A stretch of DNA of 40,001 nt from Treponema sp. (GTDB lineage Bacteria; Spirochaetota; Spirochaetia; Treponematales; Treponemataceae), in the NCBI GenBank assembly GCA_024681195.1, contig JAILBH010000055.1, positions 1 to 40,001 on the forward strand, given 5' to 3'. The notes under the pieces were generated by a model that saw only the letters and a list, made by a program, of their open reading frames with translations, searched no databases and had not been told where the DNA came from. This document shows positions 27,175-36,495 of the stretch, piece after piece. Made by a program: the position numbers and the translations under genes. Numbering within the stretch: the first letter of the stretch is position 1; every line of letters starts with the position of its first letter.

Positions 27175-28098
27175 TTATTTCAACAATGACTCTAATTCTT
27201 CCAGCAGCATCACCTTAAGCCCACGCTTCTCCAGTTTTTTTACATGCTCCGGATGCGGCTGTTCAATAAAAACTGCATTGCCCTTTCCGGTAAGATGTTC
27301 GCCTGTCATTCCGCCGTTGTCATAGATTTTTTTTACAAGTTCAAAAGCTGTATCCACATCACGCAGAATCTTGTGATCAAGTTCAAACCGCATTCCCTGA
27401 ACAGTTTTAAAATGAGGCATAGGACTAATTTTTCCATAAAGTCTCTTAATTTTTTCTGTCATCTCGCGGCGGTAAGCACGTTCTTCTGCCTGCTGGAGAA
27501 TCTGTTCATTAGAAACAAAGCAGTTCTTCCCTTCCGGCGAAGTCAAAATCTCTTCAACAGCCTGGCCCGTCCGTATACATTCAGCTTTAAGACAAAGCAT
27601 AGTCATCATAGCATCATCAACCGACTTGTGAGACATAAACTTTTCAAGATTTACACCAAACTCACCAGCCCAGTCAACAAGCTTCTGTTTTTTCTCATAC
27701 TTACGTTCAAGGTAGCGTTCAAGATCAAAAGCACGAAACTGAATATAAGGAAGTCCATAACGCTCGTTTGCATTATTTACAAAACCAACATCGTTACTTA
27801 CGGCAAAACCCGCAATATAACGGTTACCTGTAGTAAAAAGTTTTTTTATTTCCTTATAATAGGCTTCATAATTCGGTTTGATTCTAAAATAATCCTTAGA
27901 ATAGGCAAGCTTACAGTCCCCCTTTCCCGAAAGCAGATACCAGTCAAAATCACACTCCGGATTCATTACAACATCTTCGGATTCAATAACGTTTAAATCA
28001 TCGTCGCAGATAACGTAACCAAGAGAACAGATTTTTCCTATTCCTTCAAAGGTGTTTGCACATTCACAGTCAAAAAAAACAAAGGTTTTATGATTCAT
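27175..28098 (-). CDS. DEDDh 3'-5' exonuclease-like protein with C-terminal BRCT-like region
   Basis: FVFFDCECAN, AGFAVSNDVGFV, HKSVDDAMMTMLCL; C-terminal GGMTGEHLTGKGNAVFIEQ...LKVMLLEELESLL. Confidence 0.75.
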   Translation of the reverse strand: MNHKTFVFFDCECANTFEGIGKICSLGYVICDDDLNVIESEDVVMNPECDFDWYLLSGKGDCKLAYSKDYFRIKPNYEAYYKEIKKLFTTGNRYIAGFAVSNDVGFVNNANERYGLPYIQFRAFDLERYLERKYEKKQKLVDWAGEFGVNLEKFMSHKSVDDAMMTMLCLKAECIRTGQAVEEILTSPEGKNCFVSNEQILQQAEERAYRREMTEKIKRLYGKISPMPHFKTVQGMRFELDHKILRDVDTAFELVKKIYDNGGMTGEHLTGKGNAVFIEQPHPEHVKKLEKRGLKVMLLEELESLLK

Positions 28099-28142
28099 AC
28101 AAACATATTATCACAATTTACATTTTCTTACTATGAAGAATA

Positions 28143-29699
28143 CTATTTTACAGCCTGTTGTGCACGTTCCAATACATCCTGAACACCGCTGTCCAGTTTT
28201 TCATCATATAAAGCATAACCAACAGTTGCCGAAACACGTTCCCAAGGATCAAGACCTTTTAATGACTTAAGAGATTCAAATTCTTCATTAATTATCCGGA
28301 CAAGCTGTTCAATATTTCTATAATCAGAATTTTCAAGAACTACTGCAAATATATCTTCATCAAATCTAAAGACAGGAGAATGTTTAAAGACTTCACAGAC
28401 AATTTCGCAAAGGCTTTTAATTGCTATGTTTCCACGGTCCTGTCCAAAATTTTCATTGGTTCGTTTAAGATTCTTCAGTTTGATTAATCCAAAACCAAAG
28501 TCATCTTTACCCCCCATCGCCTGCTCTTTTATTCTAAGCATTTCGGAATCAAAAGAATTTTTATTTCTTATTCCAGTCAGAGAATCTTTATATGCAAGTT
28601 CATTCATAATCCGGGCCTGCTGTTTTGCGTCTATAAGTTCCTTGTTGGTAGCAAGAAGATTACGCATATATTTTTCCAGTTCCTGAATCATGTCTGCAAA
28701 CTGTTTACCAAGCAAATCAATTTCATTCCACCCACGGAAGTTTGATTTAATTTCATAAGTAATCTTAAGATCCTTTTCTATAGAAAACTTTCTGACCTGA
28801 CTTTCCAAAAGTAAAATTTTTCTTATATATCTTTGACTTATTAATAATAAAAGCAGAATCAATAATATTGTAAGACCAATTGCCATTACACCGCTCTGCC
28901 ATAAAGTATTATTCAAAATTGTTTTATTGATTTTATCTACATTTATTTCTGTTCCAATAAGACCATACTTTTGTCCATTAATAATCAGCGGAACATAGTA
29001 AGCATAAGTATAACCCCACTCATTATCCCAAACCTGAAAGTCATCCTGCATCTTGCCGGTAAACCAGGTATTCCATTGAACAGGATACCTTGAAGGAGGA
29101 TTAATATATTCATCACCAAGATAAAGATATTCTCCCTCTTCTGCTTTTTTTCCATCGGGGCTCTTATGAGTTCTTTCTCCGTCAATCATATAAACCATTA
29201 TGGATTCTTCTTCTTTTGGGACCAGATAATATGTATATGGAAGATCAAAGGCTTTTCTGGCATGTTCAAAAGTCAATAGCCAGTATTCGTGCCAGTAAAT
29301 AAAATATGCTTTCTTTTCTTCGTCACTTAAATTTGCAAAACGTATATCAGAAGGCTTGCTTAAATGTTCAGGATCTGAATTAGCAACCAGAACCTGGAAA
29401 TCCATATATGCCGAACCATATTCATCAAAATCATAAGGAATATCAACTTCGGCAAAATGTTCCATATAATAATTCTGATAATTGATAAATTCTTCACCAG
29501 AATTCTGAATTAATTTTTCCAGATAAAGACCAACATTTCGAACATGCTCCAGACATAATTTCTTGTAAGATTTCATCTGGTTTGTATATATTGCAATTCC
29601 TGTAAAAATCAGAATACAGATAGAAAATACAGCAAAAATTACTGAAAATTTAAAACGTAAACTGTCGGTTTCTCTAAACGCTCTCTTTTTCTTTTCCAT
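28143..29699 (-). CDS. Membrane protein with periplasmic sensor region and degenerate GGDEF domain
   Basis: Two TM segments flanking about 230 aa; LAYKDSLTGIRNKNSFDSE ... VFRFDEDIFAVVLE in place of RYGGDEFAVLL. Start ATG 29699 preferred. Confidence 0.8.
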   Translation of the reverse strand: MEKKKRAFRETDSLRFKFSVIFAVFSICILIFTGIAIYTNQMKSYKKLCLEHVRNVGLYLEKLIQNSGEEFINYQNYYMEHFAEVDIPYDFDEYGSAYMDFQVLVANSDPEHLSKPSDIRFANLSDEEKKAYFIYWHEYWLLTFEHARKAFDLPYTYYLVPKEEESIMVYMIDGERTHKSPDGKKAEEGEYLYLGDEYINPPSRYPVQWNTWFTGKMQDDFQVWDNEWGYTYAYYVPLIINGQKYGLIGTEINVDKINKTILNNTLWQSGVMAIGLTILLILLLLLISQRYIRKILLLESQVRKFSIEKDLKITYEIKSNFRGWNEIDLLGKQFADMIQELEKYMRNLLATNKELIDAKQQARIMNELAYKDSLTGIRNKNSFDSEMLRIKEQAMGGKDDFGFGLIKLKNLKRTNENFGQDRGNIAIKSLCEIVCEVFKHSPVFRFDEDIFAVVLENSDYRNIEQLVRIINEEFESLKSLKGLDPWERVSATVGYALYDEKLDSGVQDVLERAQQAVK

Positions 29700-29707
29700 A
29701 AACATTA

Positions 29708-29735
29708 ATTATACCATAGAAAGTGATATTTTAAA
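29708..29735 (-). promoter_or_regulatory. Promoter of the degenerate GGDEF gene (-10 TATAAT, 8 nt to ATG; weak -35 TTTAAA)
   Basis: Reverse strand TTTAAA-N16-TATAAT-TAATGTTT-ATG. Confidence 0.5.
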
Positions 29736-29791
29736 GAAAAAATAAATATCTTTAACCTACTAAAATAATTGGTAAATTTAACCCTTTTATG

Positions 29792-29820
29792 TTGTGCAAG
29801 ACTAACAATTTCAGTATATT
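29792..29820 (+). promoter_or_regulatory. Promoter of the suf operon (-10 TATATT, 6 nt to ATG; weak -35 TTGTGC)
   Basis: TTGTGC 29792-29797, 17-bp spacer, TATATT 29815-29820, ATG 29827. Confidence 0.45.
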
Positions 29821-29826
29821 AGTATC

Positions 29827-30564
29827 ATGTTATTAGATATTATTAATTTAAATGCAGGTCTTGAGGACGGCAAACAGATTCTCAAAGACCTGAATATACA
29901 GATTGGTCAGGGCGAAATTCACGCCCTTATGGGTCCTAATGGAGCCGGCAAATCATCACTGGGAAACACCATCATGGGTAACCCGGTTTATCAGATTACC
30001 GGCGGTAAAATTATCTTCAAAGATACAGACATCACAGAAGAATCAGCAGACAAAAGGGCAAAGCTCGGAATGTTTATGTCATTCCAAAGCCCTATTGAAA
30101 TTCCAGGCATCAGTCTGGAATCATTTCTGCGCTCTGCCCTTCAGCAGATTACCGGTGAGCATGTTAAACTCTTTCAGTTCCAGAAGGAATTACAAAGATG
30201 TATGGAGCTTCTGGACATGAAGAGTGAATATGCTAAGCGCGATCTGAATGTAGGTTTTTCTGGAGGAGAACGCAAAAAAGCAGAAATTCTTCAGCTTCTC
30301 ATGCTCAAACCAGCATTTGCTATTCTTGACGAAACAGATTCTGGTCTTGATGTTGATGCAATTCGTGTTGTAGCAAAGGGAATCGAAGAATACCGCAGAC
30401 TTACAAACGGTTCTCTTCTTATCATTACCCACAGCACAAAGATTCTTGAAGGTCTGAACGTTGATTACACTCACGTTCTTGTAAAGGGACACATCGTAAA
30501 AACCGGTGATGGAAAGCTGTTTGAGTACATAAACGAAAACGGCTATGAGGAATTTGAAGCTTAA
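29827..30564 (+). CDS. sufC: Fe-S assembly ATPase SufC
   Basis: ALMGPNGAGKSSLGNTIMG, NVGFSGGERKKAEILQLL, AILDETDSGLDVDAIRVV. Confidence 0.95.
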   Translation: MLLDIINLNAGLEDGKQILKDLNIQIGQGEIHALMGPNGAGKSSLGNTIMGNPVYQITGGKIIFKDTDITEESADKRAKLGMFMSFQSPIEIPGISLESFLRSALQQITGEHVKLFQFQKELQRCMELLDMKSEYAKRDLNVGFSGGERKKAEILQLLMLKPAFAILDETDSGLDVDAIRVVAKGIEEYRRLTNGSLLIITHSTKILEGLNVDYTHVLVKGHIVKTGDGKLFEYINENGYEEFEA

Positions 30565-31976
30565 TGGCAGAAAGACAGCAAATCGCAGATATAAATCAGG
30601 ATTTTTACAATTTCCGTTATGAAGAATCCGAAAAAGATTTCTACCGTATAGAAAGCGGACTTACACCGGAAATTATAGAAAAAATCTCTGAAGAAAAAGG
30701 CGACCCGGACTGGATGAGAGAATTCCGCCTTAAGTCGCTCGAAATATACAATCAGTTAAAGGTTCCAAAATGGGGACCTTCCATCGAAGGTCTTAACATA
30801 GAAAACATTTCTACCTATGTCCGTCCAAAAACTCAGATGAGCGGAAAGTGGGAAGATGTTCCAGATGATATAAAAGAGACCTTTGAAAAGCTTGGTATTC
30901 CGGAAGCAGAACGAAAATCTCTTGCCGGAGTTGGTGCTCAGTATGATTCAGAGCTTGTTTATCACAACGTTCAGAAGGAAGTTGCAAAACAGGGTGTTAT
31001 CTACCTTGGTTTTGAAGAGGCATTAAAATCCGAAGATTGGGGTCCAATGGTAAAAGAGTATTTTATGACTCTCATTACACCAAAGGATCACAAATTTGCA
31101 GCCCTTCATGGAGCTGTATGGTCGGGAGGCTCTTTTGTATATGTTCCAAAGGGTGTACATCTAAGCTTCCCTCTTCAGTCATACTTCCGTTTGAATGCAA
31201 AGGGTGCCGGTCAGTTTGAACATACTCTTATTATAGTAGATGAAGGTGCAGATCTTCACTTTATAGAAGGTTGTTCTGCTCCAAAATACAATGTAGCAAA
31301 CCTGCATGCAGGTGCCGTTGAACTTTTTATTAAAAAAGGCGGACATCTGCGTTATTCAACAATCGAAAACTGGTCAAAGAACATGTATAATCTCAACACA
31401 AAACGCGCAAAAGTGGAGGAAAATGGCGCAATTGAATGGATTAGCGGTTCTTTTGGATCACACATTTCGTACCTTTATCCCGAAAGTGACCTTGTAGGAC
31501 GCGGAGCAAAGGCAGAATTTACAGGAATTACTTTTGCAGGAGCCGGACAAAGCCTGGATACAGGAGCCAAGATGATTCACCTTGCTCCAGAAACAACCAG
31601 CCTTATTTCTACCAAGTCAATTTCCAAGGGTGGTGGCGTAAGTATTTACCGTTCCGCTGTTTATATTGATAAAAAGGCAAAGGGAAGTAAAACAAGTATT
31701 TCCTGCGAAAGTCTTATGCTGGACCCTCAGAGCCGCAGCGATACAGTTCCTGCCATGCAGATTATGACAGATGAATGTGACGTTGGACATGAGGCAAAAA
31801 TTGGACGCATTTCTAGTGATGCAATCTTCTATCTTATGTCACGAGGCATTAGTGAAGATGATGCACGCAGTATGATTGTAAGCGGTTTTGCAAATCCTGT
31901 AAGCAAGGAATTACCGCTTGAATATGCTGTAGAAATGAACAATCTTATCAAGATTGAAATGCACGGTAATATGTGA
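30564..31976 (+). CDS. sufB: Fe-S assembly scaffold SufB
   Basis: DWMREFRLKSLEIY, WSGGSFVYVPKGVHLSFPLQSYFR, FIEGCSAPKYNVANLHAG; TAATG overlap with sufC. Confidence 0.96.
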   Translation: MAERQQIADINQDFYNFRYEESEKDFYRIESGLTPEIIEKISEEKGDPDWMREFRLKSLEIYNQLKVPKWGPSIEGLNIENISTYVRPKTQMSGKWEDVPDDIKETFEKLGIPEAERKSLAGVGAQYDSELVYHNVQKEVAKQGVIYLGFEEALKSEDWGPMVKEYFMTLITPKDHKFAALHGAVWSGGSFVYVPKGVHLSFPLQSYFRLNAKGAGQFEHTLIIVDEGADLHFIEGCSAPKYNVANLHAGAVELFIKKGGHLRYSTIENWSKNMYNLNTKRAKVEENGAIEWISGSFGSHISYLYPESDLVGRGAKAEFTGITFAGAGQSLDTGAKMIHLAPETTSLISTKSISKGGGVSIYRSAVYIDKKAKGSKTSISCESLMLDPQSRSDTVPAMQIMTDECDVGHEAKIGRISSDAIFYLMSRGISEDDARSMIVSGFANPVSKELPLEYAVEMNNLIKIEMHGNM

Positions 31977-32023
31977 GCAAGGCCGCTGGCGGCCTGTGAT
32001 ATACCTTATTTAGAGGAACTAGA

Positions 32024-33094
32024 ATGATTGAAAATTTAAAACTTAATCCAATCACATATCTTACGTGGTCCTGGATGAAAATAAATAACGACACCATAAC
32101 TGTGAACCCAAGCTTTACCGAAAACAATGGTAAAGAAATCAAAGTTCCAGAAGGTGTAACTGTAACAACCGGCAAATCAATTAAAACTGAGCTTGCCGAA
32201 CCAAACTATTCCATTGGAGACGCTGCCGCAAAGCTTATTAGCGACAATGCAAAAGATGGAAAAATTTATACAATTAAGGGAACTCTTAAAGAGCCTTTAA
32301 TCATAAGATTAGAATCGCCGGACGGTGTAAATGAATGCACTCAGCAGATAATACACGCTCTTCCAGATTCAAAGGGAGAAGTTATTATTGTAAGTTCTTC
32401 GGCTGATAAATCTGCAGGTGGAATGACAGCCCTGCTTACAAAGGTTTATCTTGAAGAAAATGCTGATATTCAGATTTCAAAAGTTCAGCTGCTTGGTTCT
32501 GCAATGAATCAGATTGATGAAACAGCCATGGTTCAGGGACCGGATTCAAAGGCAAACTTTGTGCAGGTAGAACTTGGTGGTTCACATATTGATGAAGGCT
32601 TTCACTCTACCCTTTTAGGAAACCGTTCTGTATTTAATTCACACATGGGTTATCTTTGCCGCAATGAACAGTATCTGGATACAAACCAGACTGTTGTTCA
32701 TAAAGGAAAGAAAACCATCTGCGACATGTTTACAGATGGAACCATAAAAGACCGTTCCACAAAGGTTTATCGTGGTACAATTGACATGGTAACCGGTTGC
32801 TGCGGCTCTACTGGTAATGAAATGGAAGGCACCTTAAACCTGTCTCCAGATGCACTCGAAAAATCTGCCCCAATTATTTTGTGTGGCGAAGACGATATTG
32901 CAGCAGAGCATGGTTCAACAATCGGGAAGCTTTCTAAAGATATTCTTTTCTATTTCCAGTCCCGAGGAATTGATCAGGCACTTGCAGAAGAACTGCTTTC
33001 AAGAGCAAAAATTACTGCTGCTGCCGACAAAATTGGAAGTGAAGAGATTCAGACCCAGATAAGCGATTATCTCAAAATGATATACGGAAACTAA
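32024..33094 (+). CDS. sufD: Fe-S assembly protein SufD
   Basis: SufB/D beta-helix region, TTKVYRGTIDMVTG, EDDIAAEHGSTIGKLSKDILFYFQSRGI. Confidence 0.9.
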   Translation: MIENLKLNPITYLTWSWMKINNDTITVNPSFTENNGKEIKVPEGVTVTTGKSIKTELAEPNYSIGDAAAKLISDNAKDGKIYTIKGTLKEPLIIRLESPDGVNECTQQIIHALPDSKGEVIIVSSSADKSAGGMTALLTKVYLEENADIQISKVQLLGSAMNQIDETAMVQGPDSKANFVQVELGGSHIDEGFHSTLLGNRSVFNSHMGYLCRNEQYLDTNQTVVHKGKKTICDMFTDGTIKDRSTKVYRGTIDMVTGCCGSTGNEMEGTLNLSPDALEKSAPIILCGEDDIAAEHGSTIGKLSKDILFYFQSRGIDQALAEELLSRAKITAAADKIGSEEIQTQISDYLKMIYGN

Positions 33095-33108
33095 GTTTTA
33101 GTTTTATC

Positions 33109-33147
33109 AAAAAAAAACAGAAAGGAAAATCCTTTCTGTTTTTTTTT
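33109..33147. terminator. Bidirectional Rho-independent terminator
   Basis: A-run + CAGAAAGGA(33118-33126)-AAA-TCCTTTCTG(33130-33138) + T-run, between convergent genes. Confidence 0.9.
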
Positions 33148-33149
33148 AA

Positions 33150-33725
33150 CTAGCGTGAAACCGGAATCAACCTTGGCTTATTCTTGTTTGAAATAACATA
33201 ACCACCAATTGCAATACCAAGTCCACCACCGGCAAGAGCACCAAAAGGAAGAAGCGCAGATTTATCACCCTCTTCAAAACTAACAAGTAAGAAACCGGAG
33301 CCAATACCACAGGCAATACATCCAATAATTGTTCCTGCAAAACCAATTTTATCCAAAACAGGATTTCCTCTTTCTACATCAAACTCAAGAAAATCGCTGT
33401 CAATATTCAAAGCCTGTACAGAAGATCTACTAAAGCCTATATATTTTGAGTTTTCAATATTATCCAAAGTTACTTCGCCAGAACCTGTAGCAATAAGCTT
33501 TTTACCCAAAAAGCTTGGATATTTAGAAACATAAATCTTTGGAGTCCATGTAGGATCAAGGACATTAAATTTAATTACAACCTGATCAATTTGAACAGGA
33601 GTCTGTTCTTCCTGAACAGAAACTGGCTCTTCCTGAATAACACTCTCTTCTGAAACTGATTCCTGTGCAAAAACGCCGGCAAAAACTGTAAGAATAAAAA
33701 TTGCACATACAAATAATTTTTTCAT
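33150..33725 (-). CDS. Exported hypothetical protein interrupting the suf locus
   Basis: Signal peptide MKKLFVCAIFILTVFAGVFAQ, Glu/Val-rich linker, C-terminal Gly-rich TM segments; AAGGAGA upstream. Confidence 0.75.
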   Translation of the reverse strand: MKKLFVCAIFILTVFAGVFAQESVSEESVIQEEPVSVQEEQTPVQIDQVVIKFNVLDPTWTPKIYVSKYPSFLGKKLIATGSGEVTLDNIENSKYIGFSRSSVQALNIDSDFLEFDVERGNPVLDKIGFAGTIIGCIACGIGSGFLLVSFEEGDKSALLPFGALAGGGLGIAIGGYVISNKNKPRLIPVSR

Positions 33726-33869
33726 TTTTTTCTCCTTTTTTTGTAAATCAATAATTTTATATCAAATTATTTAAATGTTATCAATGTCAGATTTAAGATA
33801 ATTGCACAAATCCAAAAAATCATCTAAAATAAAAAAACATTTACACATAAGTTTACTAGGTATATAAAT

Positions 33870-35114
33870 ATGGAAAATAAATATAGAAAAGATTTCCCTT
33901 TTTTTAAGGCTATTGATGAAAATGAAGCCGTAGAAAACAAGGGACTCATATATTTTGATACAGCAGCAACCGCACAGCGTCCTTTTATCGTACTTAATGC
34001 GATGACACACTTTTATGCTACAGAAAATGCCAACCCGCTGCGAGGCCTTTATTCTCTAAGCGAACGTGCAACCATGGCTTACGAAAATGCACGTCAGACA
34101 GTTGCAAATTTTATTAATACAAAACAAACCGAAGAAATAATTTTTACCCGCAATGCTTCCGAAAGCTTGAACCTGGTTGCATACAGCTGGGGACTCAACA
34201 ATCTGCACCAAGGCGACGAAATCTGTATAACAATAATGGAGCATCACTCAAACATAGTTCCATGGCAGATGGTTTGCCAGAAAACCGGTGCAAAGCTTGT
34301 ATTCCTTGAATGCGATAAGGAAACTGGTATAATCAGCGACCAGGAAATTGCTGCAAAAATCACGCCACGCACAAAGATAGTTTCTGTAGTTCACGTGAGC
34401 AACGTGCTTGGTGTTACAAATCCTGTAAAAAAAATAGGTCAGGCTGCCCACTCAGTTGGAGCAATCTTTATTGTAGACGGCGCACAATCTGCACCACATA
34501 TGAAGGTAGACGTTCAGGAATTTGACGCAGACTTTTTTGCAATGAGCGCCCACAAGCTTTGCGGTCCTATGGGAATTGGCGCCCTCTACGGAAAATATGA
34601 ACTGCTTGAAAAAATGGAGCCCTTCCTCCGTGGCGGCGAGATGATTGAATACGTTACCCGCGAAAAAGCCACCTGGGCAGAAGTTCCACACAAGTTTGAA
34701 GCCGGAACAGTAAGTGCCGGAGATGCAGTTGGAATGGCTACTGCAATCCGCTATATTAATTCAATTGGTCTGGACAATATTAAAAAACACGACGCTGCCC
34801 TTGCCTGCCGCATGATAGACGGAATGACAAAAATTCCTCACATAAACATAATCGGGCCAAAGGACGGAAATAAGCGCTGTGGAATCGTTACTTTCACAAT
34901 AGATGGTGTTCACCCGCACGATGTAGCAACCCTCTTGAGCGAAGAACATATTGCTATTCGCGCCGGCCATCACTGCGCACAACCGCTTGGCCAGTATCTT
35001 GGTCAGACCGCAACCGCACGAGCAAGTCTGTATTTTTACAACACAGAAGAAGAAGTGGACAAATTCCTCGAAAAACTGTCACATCTGAGAGAATGGTCAG
35101 GATATAAAGACTAA
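33870..35114 (+). CDS. sufS: Cysteine desulfurase SufS
   Basis: GLIYFDTAATAQRP, EHHSNIVPWQ, VDGAQSAPHMKVD, FAMSAHKLCGPMGIGALYG, IAIRAGHHCAQPLG. Confidence 0.95.
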   Translation: MENKYRKDFPFFKAIDENEAVENKGLIYFDTAATAQRPFIVLNAMTHFYATENANPLRGLYSLSERATMAYENARQTVANFINTKQTEEIIFTRNASESLNLVAYSWGLNNLHQGDEICITIMEHHSNIVPWQMVCQKTGAKLVFLECDKETGIISDQEIAAKITPRTKIVSVVHVSNVLGVTNPVKKIGQAAHSVGAIFIVDGAQSAPHMKVDVQEFDADFFAMSAHKLCGPMGIGALYGKYELLEKMEPFLRGGEMIEYVTREKATWAEVPHKFEAGTVSAGDAVGMATAIRYINSIGLDNIKKHDAALACRMIDGMTKIPHINIIGPKDGNKRCGIVTFTIDGVHPHDVATLLSEEHIAIRAGHHCAQPLGQYLGQTATARASLYFYNTEEEVDKFLEKLSHLREWSGYKD

Positions 35115-35123
35115 TGGTAAAGA

Positions 35124-35183
35124 GGCCCTTCGACAGGCTCAGGGACCCCGGTATGCGTGATCCCTGAGCTTGTCGAAGGGGCC
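35124..35183. repeat. REP doublet in inverted orientation (REPIN-like)
   Basis: GGCCCTTCGACAGGCTCAGGGACC (35124-35147) and TCCCTGAGCTTGTCGAAGGGGCC (35161-35183). Confidence 0.85.
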
Positions 35184-35201
35184 ACAAAATAAGGAATAAA
35201 T

Positions 35202-35630
35202 ATGGACACAAAAGAACTCTACCGCGAAATACTCAACGAACACAACATAAACCCAAGCCACAAGGCAGACATGGATTCGCCAACCTTTTGTCTTGAAGGC
35301 GTAAACCCAAGCTGTGGAGACCAGATTACGCTCCAGTTAAAGGTTGATGAAAGCGGAGTAATCACAGATGCAAGCTTCACCGGAAGCGGCTGTGCAATCA
35401 GTCAGGCAAGTGTAGACATGATGGCAGATTTAGTAATCGGCAAAACAAAAGAAGAAGCCCTCGAACTTGCAGACATATTCGACCGTATGATTAAAGAAAA
35501 AGTAACAGAAGAAGATCTTGAACGTCTGGACGAAGCTGCAGCCCTTCAGGACATTTCGCATATGCCAGCCCGGGTTAAGTGTGCAATGCTGGGGTGGCGG
35601 ACAATGAAGGAAATGCTACTCTTGAAATAA
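35202..35630 (+). CDS. sufU: SufU/IscU-like Fe-S scaffold or sulfurtransferase
   Basis: LYREILNEHNINPSHK, NPSCGDQITLQL, GSGCAISQASVDMM, RVKCAMLGWRTMKEML. Confidence 0.93.
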   Translation: MDTKELYREILNEHNINPSHKADMDSPTFCLEGVNPSCGDQITLQLKVDESGVITDASFTGSGCAISQASVDMMADLVIGKTKEEALELADIFDRMIKEKVTEEDLERLDEAAALQDISHMPARVKCAMLGWRTMKEMLLLK

Positions 35631-35662
35631 GCCCTTTTTTATGATATAGTATTTTATTCCTT

Positions 35663-35736
35663 GGTGCTGTAGCTCATCTGGATAGAGCAGCTGCCTTCTA
35701 AGCAGCAGGTAGACGGTTCGAGCCCGCCCAGCATCA
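35663..35736 (+). tRNA. tRNA-Arg (anticodon UCU)
   Basis: 74-nt cloverleaf: GGTGCTG/CAGCATC acceptor, GCTC/GAGC D-stem, GCTGC-CTTCTAA-GCAGC anticodon arm, TTCGAGC T-loop. Confidence 0.93.
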
Positions 35737-35743
35737 TTTTTTT

Positions 35744-36478
35744 TTAATCAGTGATTTTTATTTGTCCCAGATAGTGAATAGGACTATAGACAGGATTATA
35801 ACTTTCATCATAATTCATAAATACACTAAAAAGACAAACATAATAAGTTTTTGCAGCGTCAGGACTTGATGATAAACTCTTTGCATCATCATCACCCGAA
35901 ACCGGTTCTTTATAAAAGTCTGCTGTTGCAGAATTTCCATCTCCAATGCCAAAGAAATTAAAGGAATTTCCATTTGTACGACAAGGAACTCCTGCATAAG
36001 CACCATCAATATCTACGCGGGAATCAAAACCTTCGGCATCTTTAGTTAATCGGATAAGAACAGTATGACTTCCATTACTCAGGGTAACCGACTCCATATC
36101 GTTAGAAGCAATACCGTCAGCCTTTACCTTTAATTCTTTGTAGCCGTAATCAATCATTCTGGTTGAAGAGGTTGCTTTTTTAGTATCATCAGACAGCAAG
36201 CCTACAAGAGTATTATATTCGTTATTAAGGGTACTATTCCTGTTATAGATTTTATAATAGACATAAGTATGTCCAAGATTATTTGCATTGGAAAGTTTTT
36301 GAACAGAAAATTCAAAAGACCTGTGAAGGAAGTCAGAATCATTATTCGGAACGTTTGAATCACTTACAGGATCTGCATAAATGTCTTTTATTACATCAAG
36401 ACCGCAGGCACAAAAAAAGCATACGCAGCACAAAACTAAAAGCGAAAAACTTATTTTGCAGACGTATGCTTTCTTCAA
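35744..36478 (-). CDS. Hypothetical lipoprotein, 244 aa
   Basis: Cys-rich signal LLVLCCVCFFCACG (lipobox-like) with soluble domain. Confidence 0.7.
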   Translation of the reverse strand: MKKAYVCKISFSLLVLCCVCFFCACGLDVIKDIYADPVSDSNVPNNDSDFLHRSFEFSVQKLSNANNLGHTYVYYKIYNRNSTLNNEYNTLVGLLSDDTKKATSSTRMIDYGYKELKVKADGIASNDMESVTLSNGSHTVLIRLTKDAEGFDSRVDIDGAYAGVPCRTNGNSFNFFGIGDGNSATADFYKEPVSGDDDAKSLSSSPDAAKTYYVCLFSVFMNYDESYNPVYSPIHYLGQIKITD

Positions 36479-36495
36479 TTTGTTATAAATACCTG

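Noticed and set aside
27244-27996. 250-aa forward ORF
   Set aside because: Shadow of the exonuclease gene; no coherent protein signature.
34954-35211. 85-aa reverse ORF containing LRQAQG and LSLSKG peptides
   Set aside because: Produced by reading through the inverted REP pair; overlaps sufS.
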